A DNA stretch of 10,409 nucleotides from Rhodospirillaceae bacterium (GTDB lineage Bacteria > Pseudomonadota > Alphaproteobacteria > UBA7985). A program made the position numbers and the translations under genes. Under the pieces are notes generated by a model. The model saw only the letters and a program-made list of their open reading frames with translations, made no database searches and was not told the DNA's origin. Shown here piece after piece: positions 7,236 to 10,409 of the stretch. Location: contig PAFB01000117.1 in assembly GCA_002700865.1 (NCBI GenBank), forward strand, positions 1 through 10,409, read 5' to 3'. Position 1 is the stretch's first letter; each line of letters opens with the position of its first letter.

Positions 7236-7249
7236 TGTGTTTAAGCACA
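7236..7249. repeat. 14-bp near-palindrome between the divergent lipoprotein gene and ctaA
   Basis: TGTGTTTAAGCACA is symmetric except for one mismatched pair (T7240/G7245). It sits in the only shared regulatory space of the two divergent genes. It could be a repressor or activator half-site pair, but it matches no operator I can name. Confidence 0.3.
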
Positions 7250-7313
7250 GTCACAGCCGAGGTCACTTCACAGTTTCCCTTCGGCGGGCAGAACAAAGGG
7301 TTTTCACGACAAA

Positions 7314-8462
7314 ATGAGCACTACGACCGCATCGTCACGAAATCATGGCGCGCAACAGGCCGGATTGAGCAGTATTCTTCTCTGGCTGTGGGGTTCTGCT
7401 GCATTGGTTTTCGCCATGGCCATCATTGGCGCGGTGACGCGGCTCACCGAGTCGGGTCTGAGCATCATGGAATGGAACGTATTTGCCGGTACGTTTCCAC
7501 CCCTGTCCCAAGGCGAATGGGTACGATTGTTCGAGGTCTACAAGCTGACCGGGGAATATCAGAAGCAGCACCTCGGGGCGCTCGATATGGCCGGGTTCAA
7601 ACAGATTTTCTGGTGGGAATACATTCATCGGCTTTGGGGTCGGTTGATTGGTATGGCGTTTCTGATCGGGTTGATCGTCTTTTCTGTCGTGCGTCTGCGC
7701 GGGGGGTGGTCGGCGCACAAGTGGCTGATGCCGCACGCCATCGTCGGCTTCCTGCTGATCTGCTTTCAGGGCTTTTTGGGCTGGTACATGGTCAGCAGTG
7801 GCTTTGACACCGATCTGGTTGACGTCTCGGCCTACCGGCTGGCTGCGCATCTGGGGCTGGCGGTTGTCATCTTTATCTATTTCATCGGGCTGGGCGCGCG
7901 GGTGCGTTTAGGCGAGACGGCGTTTTCCTTTCGGGCGCTTTGGAACCTGCCGTCGCTGCTGGTCGTCCTGATTTTCCTGACCTTGCTCTCCGGGGCCTTT
8001 GTCGCAGGGCTGAATGCCGGGCTGGTCTACAACGAGTTTCCGACCATGGGCGGCGCTCTGGTGCCGGCGGACTACCAGACAGCCGCTCTGCCCTGGTACC
8101 GCAACCCCTTTGAAAACCCGACCGCGGCACAGTTGCATCACCGCCTGTTTGCAAGCCTTGCGGCGGTCGTGGTCATCGTCGCTGCCATTGCCATCATCCG
8201 CGCCAATACCAGCACGTCGCCAGCCGTCCGCCGCTGGGCCTGGGCAGCGCTGATCGTGGTGATCGCGCAATATGTACTGGGTGTTGTGACGCTGCTTTAT
8301 GCAGTACCGATCCCGCTTGGGGCAGCGCATCAGGGCGGGGCCCTGACGCTTCTTGCGACTCTGACCCTGCTGCGGGCGCATAAGAACGAAACCCTCACAG
8401 CCCCGGTCCAGCGCCCTGCGGCTATGACTGTGGCCCAGTCACGCATAACCTCACAGATTTGA
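7314..8462 (+). CDS. ctaA: haem A synthase (COX15/CtaA family)
   Basis: This inner-membrane enzyme oxidises the C8 methyl group of haem O to the formyl group of haem A, needed by aa3-type cytochrome oxidases. The 382-aa protein shows about eight hydrophobic helices. The signature GAVTRLTESGLSIMEW (39-54) is of the proteobacterial/mitochondrial COX15 type. The four haem-ligand histidine positions are visible: WEYIHR (H105), RLAAHL (H179), LHHR (H275/H276) and GAAHQ (H339). The only cysteine (C150) lies in a helix, so the paired loop cysteines of the Bacillus-type enzyme are absent, as expected for this class. The start at ATG 7314 has AAAGGG at a long 13-nt spacing. No oxidase subunits or other assembly genes are next to it, so it is a solitary ctaA. 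A hairpin with a T-run begins at the stop codon. Confidence 0.95.
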   Translation: MSTTTASSRNHGAQQAGLSSILLWLWGSAALVFAMAIIGAVTRLTESGLSIMEWNVFAGTFPPLSQGEWVRLFEVYKLTGEYQKQHLGALDMAGFKQIFWWEYIHRLWGRLIGMAFLIGLIVFSVVRLRGGWSAHKWLMPHAIVGFLLICFQGFLGWYMVSSGFDTDLVDVSAYRLAAHLGLAVVIFIYFIGLGARVRLGETAFSFRALWNLPSLLVVLIFLTLLSGAFVAGLNAGLVYNEFPTMGGALVPADYQTAALPWYRNPFENPTAAQLHHRLFASLAAVVVIVAAIAIIRANTSTSPAVRRWAWAALIVVIAQYVLGVVTLLYAVPIPLGAAHQGGALTLLATLTLLRAHKNETLTAPVQRPAAMTVAQSRITSQI

Positions 8463-8480
8463 CGCATAAACGCGTCTTTT
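8461..8480 (+). terminator. short intrinsic terminator overlapping the ctaA stop codon
   Basis: GACGC (8461-8465) pairs with GCGTC (8472-8476) around ATAAAC and is followed by TTTT (8477-8480). The hairpin begins in the second base of the TGA stop (8460-8462). The stem is only 5 bp, so it may be weak and may work together with the next hairpin. Confidence 0.55.
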
Positions 8481-8483
8481 AAG

Positions 8484-8509
8484 GCGCGCACCCGGTTCAT
8501 GGTGCGCGC
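8484..8509. repeat. strong 9-bp GC-rich hairpin after ctaA
   Basis: GCGCGCACC (8484-8492) pairs perfectly with GGTGCGCGC (8501-8509) around an 8-nt loop. No T-run follows on the plus strand (AAAGCACAC); on the minus strand CTTAAAAG follows. It could stabilise the ctaA mRNA 3' end, assist termination, or end antisense transcription. Only one copy is seen in this window, so I cannot say whether it belongs to a dispersed repeat family. Confidence 0.6.
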
Positions 8510-8602
8510 AAAGCACACTTAGACCCCAGAAAGCCGTCAAATTTCGGGACCGGCCACGGTGGTGGCCAACGAATTGAACAGTGTACCCCCTAGAGCGACC
8601 CT

Positions 8603-8619
8603 AGCGCACATTTTGCGCT
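8603..8619. repeat. 17-bp inverted repeat just upstream of the first OmpA-like gene
   Basis: AGCGCA (8603-8608) and TGCGCT (8614-8619) are perfect inverted arms around CATTT, ending 28 bp before the ATG at 8648 and 13 bp before its Shine-Dalgarno. It could be an operator or a leader hairpin affecting translation. I see no convincing promoter hexamers for this gene; TTGAAC (8574-8579) lacks a partner. Confidence 0.4.
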
Positions 8620-8647
8620 GCATTGTGATTTCAAAGGGCACACATTT

Positions 8648-9430
8648 ATGAAACGACGCAATTTCAGCGGCTTAGCACTGGTCGGCATTCTCGCGACCAT
8701 GATCAGCTTTAACCACAGCGCCACAGCGCAGCCCGGCTGGCAACTGGTCGAACCTTCCTTTGCCCCGGCAGGAGGAATTCCCGGTTCAGTGATGAACCCT
8801 GCCGCCTTTGGGCTGACCATGATACCGGTGAGCAACGGTGTCCCTGTGCAGGCCATGGGTCACCTCGGGAGCGGCGCCGTGCCGGGGCCGCACTACCAGC
8901 CGTTTCAGGTCCGCCCCAATGTCCTGCCAAGCGCTGTCCCCATGCATCTCGGCGGCCCTGTCGTTGATCCGGTGGGCCGGGCGTACTGTAAAGGCTTTGC
9001 ACGCGCCTCCGACGGGTCGTTGGTTGCGACCTCGGGTGGCGGTTACCAGTCCATGATCATCGGTGAAGACTGCGACGCGCTCATCCAACGCACGCTGGAC
9101 GCTGGTCATGGTGTGATTTTCTCCGCCTCTGTGCTGTTCAATGGCAGTAGCGACACCATCACGCTCACCGCCCGCCGCGCCCTGAAAATGACGGCAGACG
9201 CGATCCGCGCCACGGGTGGCATTTACGAAGTCGCTGGCTATGCGTCGCGGGAAGGCGATCGCATTGCGAATGACTATCTTTCATGGCGCCGGGCCAAGGC
9301 CGCTTCTTACTTCCTGATCCACCACGGCGTTGCAACCGACCACATCAACATCGTCGGCAAGGGCGAGACGTCCATCTTCGGCCCAGCGCTTGCCGTGAAC
9401 CGGCGCGTTGTGGTGCGAAAGAAAGCCTGA
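8648..9430 (+). CDS. exported protein with divergent OmpA-like C-terminal domain (260 aa)
   Basis: The protein starts MKRRNF, has a Sec signal peptide ending ATA|Q (cleavage near residue 27), and has AAAGGG 9 nt before the ATG. Residues about 28-110 are Pro/Gly-rich with no beta-barrel pattern. Residues about 111-145 carry two cysteines (C114, C142) that may form a disulfide. Residues about 158-257 match the OmpA C-terminal fold: VLFNGSSDTITLTARRAL (162-179), YEVAGYASREG (193-203), NDYLSWRRAKAASYFL (208-223) and VGKGET...NRRVVV (236-256). The usual GHTD is GYAS here, so the Asp that contacts diaminopimelate in OmpA proteins is Ser200, while the partner Arg in LSxRRA is kept. The first strand has FNGSSD instead of F(D/N)FDS. 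Likely periplasmic and possibly linked to peptidoglycan; without a barrel or lipobox, how it would reach the outer membrane is unclear. Confidence 0.85.
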   Translation: MKRRNFSGLALVGILATMISFNHSATAQPGWQLVEPSFAPAGGIPGSVMNPAAFGLTMIPVSNGVPVQAMGHLGSGAVPGPHYQPFQVRPNVLPSAVPMHLGGPVVDPVGRAYCKGFARASDGSLVATSGGGYQSMIIGEDCDALIQRTLDAGHGVIFSASVLFNGSSDTITLTARRALKMTADAIRATGGIYEVAGYASREGDRIANDYLSWRRAKAASYFLIHHGVATDHINIVGKGETSIFGPALAVNRRVVVRKKA

Positions 9431-9444
9431 ATCGGCCTGTGGAT

Positions 9445-9473
9445 AACCGCCTATGCACGATTTCAGGCGGTTT
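9445..9473 (+). terminator. probable weak terminator after the first OmpA-like gene
   Basis: AACCGCCT (9445-9452) pairs perfectly with AGGCGGTT (9465-9472) around a 12-nt loop, 14 bp past the TGA stop. Only TTT follows (9471-9473, partly inside the stem) before AA, so the U-tract is poor. The placement favours termination or mRNA 3'-end protection. Confidence 0.5.
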
Positions 9474-9584
9474 AATCCCGATGCTCGAGTCTTGATCTGA
9501 CTCCAGTCAAATGCTGAAGCCGCACTTAAACCCTAAACCCAAGGGCGAAATTCTGTGGGTAGATCAGTGTAAAACTCGGGTTTC

Positions 9585-9613
9585 GTGACACCAGAGACAC
9601 GCTCCCCGATAAT
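9585..9613 (+). promoter_or_regulatory. candidate distal sigma-70 promoter of the second OmpA-like gene
   Basis: GTGACA (9585-9590, 5 of 6 consensus) and GATAAT (9608-9613, 5 of 6) are separated by exactly 17 bp. This is the best vegetative promoter match I see in the window. Its -10 runs into the palindrome ATAATC-GT-GATTAT (9609-9622), nested inside a CCCCGA/TCGGGG inverted repeat (9604-9609, 9629-9634), so a bound regulator could block it. The leader to 9838 would be about 220 nt. Confidence 0.47.
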
Positions 9614-9635
9614 CGTGATTATGCGCTGTCGGGGG

Positions 9636-9664
9636 CTGAGATATGGGCCTAAAGGGCTGATAAT
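9636..9664 (+). promoter_or_regulatory. candidate proximal sigma-70 promoter of the second OmpA-like gene
   Basis: CTGAGA (9636-9641, 4 of 6) and GATAAT (9659-9664, 5 of 6) are again 17 bp apart, 51 bp downstream of the distal pair and with the same -10 hexamer. The perfect palindrome TCTAATTAGA (9666-9675) covers the expected start site and could be an operator. The leader would be about 165 nt. Confidence 0.38.
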
Positions 9665-9837
9665 GTCTAATTAGAAAGGTATATCTCCCATTTGCCGATC
9701 GTAAGCTTGCGATTTGGTGAATTTGGACTGATGAAGGTCGGCATTTAATGCGCCTTCTGTTCATTGCGTTTGGGAGAAGGCCCCACATTTTAGGTTATCC
9801 GCGGCATAAGCTGTGGACCCAGCCAAGGAATAAGAGA

Positions 9838-10323
9838 ATGAAACGTCTCCTGATTGCAGCAGCGGTGCTGGCCTCCGGCGGCATGACTTCAAGCGCTGCG
9901 GCGGACGGTTGTCTAGGGAACTGCCACAACTTTGTGACCATTGCGTCGACGGGCGAGTGGATGAAAAGCGCTTCTGGCGGCTTCGTGCATGACTCGTCGC
10001 TGGTGTATGACATCGTGATTGAATTCGCCTTCGACAGTGCAGACCTGACCGCCAAGGGCGAACAAACTTTACTCGATAACATTGATATTCTGGTGCACTC
10101 GGGCGCGGTTGGTTTTGCCAATTCTGGCTTTGCGTCCGTCGAAGGAGCCACAAGCTATAATCTGAGCCTGTCCGAGCGCCGCGCAGCAGCAGTCTACAAC
10201 TTCCTCGAAAGCAGCGGTCTGGATATGGACCTGATCACCCCGGTCGTTGGCTACGGCGAAACCGATCAAATGGGTGAAACGCTGGAAGAAAACCGCATCG
10301 TGGTCCTGTCCTTCAACGGCTAA
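9838..10323 (+). CDS. small exported protein with divergent OmpA-like domain (161 aa)
   Basis: ATG 9838 has a strong Shine-Dalgarno (AAGGAA 9825-9830, 7-nt spacing) and opens a clean signal peptide, MKRLLIAAAV...TSSAAADG. Cleavage could be SAA|AD or AAA|DG. The mature part carries CLGNC (C25, C29) and then an almost bare OmpA-like domain. IEFAFDSADLTAKGEQTL (61-78) is close to the consensus first strand, and SGFASVEG (96-103) sits where GHTDxxG is expected. NLSLSERRAAAVYNFLESSGL (108-128) and VVGYGETDQMGETLEENRIVVL (136-157) follow. The Asp of GHTD is Ser100 here, the LSERRA arginine is kept, and the terminal NRR is ENR. With no barrel, lipobox or second domain it is probably a soluble periplasmic protein. 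It shares the substituted motif with the 260-aa protein upstream, suggesting an old duplication or a common specialised role. Confidence 0.86.
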   Translation: MKRLLIAAAVLASGGMTSSAAADGCLGNCHNFVTIASTGEWMKSASGGFVHDSSLVYDIVIEFAFDSADLTAKGEQTLLDNIDILVHSGAVGFANSGFASVEGATSYNLSLSERRAAAVYNFLESSGLDMDLITPVVGYGETDQMGETLEENRIVVLSFNG

Positions 10324-10409
10324 CCAGACCACACACAACGCGCCACACCCTAGATCGCAGCACACCAACCAGCCTACAGTGCACTCACTGACTCACAACA
10401 GTGCCCCCG
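10324..10409. other. C/A-rich non-coding tail with short CAGTG/CACTG inverted repeats
   Basis: After the stop codon the plus strand is rich in C and A. CAGTG (10377-10381) and CACTG (10386-10390) form a small hairpin with a 4-nt loop, and a further CAGTG at 10400-10404 could pair alternatively. No T-run follows, so I do not call a terminator; the sequence is cut at the window edge. Confidence 0.35.

Larger units (their letters stand above)
9431..9837. other. 407-bp non-coding, regulatory-looking region between the two OmpA-like genes
   Basis: No convincing gene is seen here. From left to right it holds the hairpin at 9445-9473, a small inverted repeat TGACT-CC-AGTCA (9498-9509) and a TAAACCC direct duplication (9527-9540). 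Two sigma-70-like promoters follow, then a 10-bp palindrome TCTAATTAGA (9666-9675) and a 16-bp near-palindrome, ATCGTAAGCTTGCGAT (9698-9713). Base composition looks more AT-rich than the flanking genes, most clearly from 9640 to 9730. The open frame that extends the second OmpA-like gene upstream to 9748 has no signal-peptide sense and is better read as leader. Confidence 0.6.

Noticed and set aside
7235..7807. 190-codon plus-strand frame overlapping ctaA
   Set aside because: It is out of frame with the well-supported haem A synthase, has no conserved motif and only an upstream start of poor context.
9527..9540. Tandem TAAACCC, resembling plant telomere repeats
   Set aside because: Only two units in a bacterial intergenic region; best taken as chance.
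9630..9690. Possible TPP (thiamine) riboswitch: GGGGCTGAGAT followed by CTGATAATG
   Set aside because: Only short fragments resemble the THI box. The ACCTGATC core, the second conserved half and a closing P1 stem are missing, and the downstream gene is unrelated to thiamine.
9748..9837. 30-residue extension of the small OmpA-like protein
   Set aside because: It would bury the signal peptide behind a charged segment, while ATG 9838 has an excellent Shine-Dalgarno.

Overview
The window looks like a chromosomal segment of an alphaproteobacterium. The main reasons are the COX15-type haem A synthase (GAVTRLTESGLS...EW signature, no cysteine pairs), the alphaproteobacterial-looking GroES/GroEL pair under a perfect CIRCE operator, and the moderately GC-rich, densely packed layout. 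I cannot fix the order or genus. No prophage, transposon, CRISPR array or defence locus is visible. Most of the content is housekeeping, and the less ordinary material is the cell-envelope genes on the right.

Layout, left to right. (1) A tRNA-Ser(GGA) gene on the minus strand is cut by the window edge. (2) A small membrane-protein gene (+) meets lepA (elongation factor 4, -) tail to tail with the two stop codons interlocked. (3) Divergent from lepA are an exported four-cysteine protein of unknown function (165 aa) and then an inosine/uridine-type nucleoside hydrolase, both +. (4) A bidirectional hairpin terminator separates these from the convergent groES-groEL operon (-). Upstream of groES lie a perfect CIRCE inverted repeat and a sigma-32-like promoter whose -10 overlaps it. 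(5) Next is a YafK/DpaA-like L,D-transpeptidase-fold protein (-) with both a twin-arginine motif and a lipobox. (6) Divergent from it is ctaA/COX15 haem A synthase (+), which ends in a run of hairpins. (7) Two exported proteins with divergent OmpA-like C-terminal domains (260 and 161 aa) follow on the + strand. They are separated by a 407-bp non-coding stretch that holds a hairpin, several short palindromes and two tandem sigma-70-like promoters.

How the genes may work together. groESL is a heat-shock operon probably under two controls, HrcA repression at CIRCE and RpoH activation. The right third concerns the respiratory chain (haem A for an aa3-type oxidase encoded elsewhere) and the envelope. 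The L,D-transpeptidase-like protein and the two OmpA-like proteins all belong to families acting at the peptidoglycan/outer-membrane interface. Both OmpA-like domains replace the usual GHTD motif, which carries the peptidoglycan-binding Asp, with G(Y/F)AS, while keeping the LSxRRA arginine. This is the observation I would follow first. I found no clearly novel multi-gene system.
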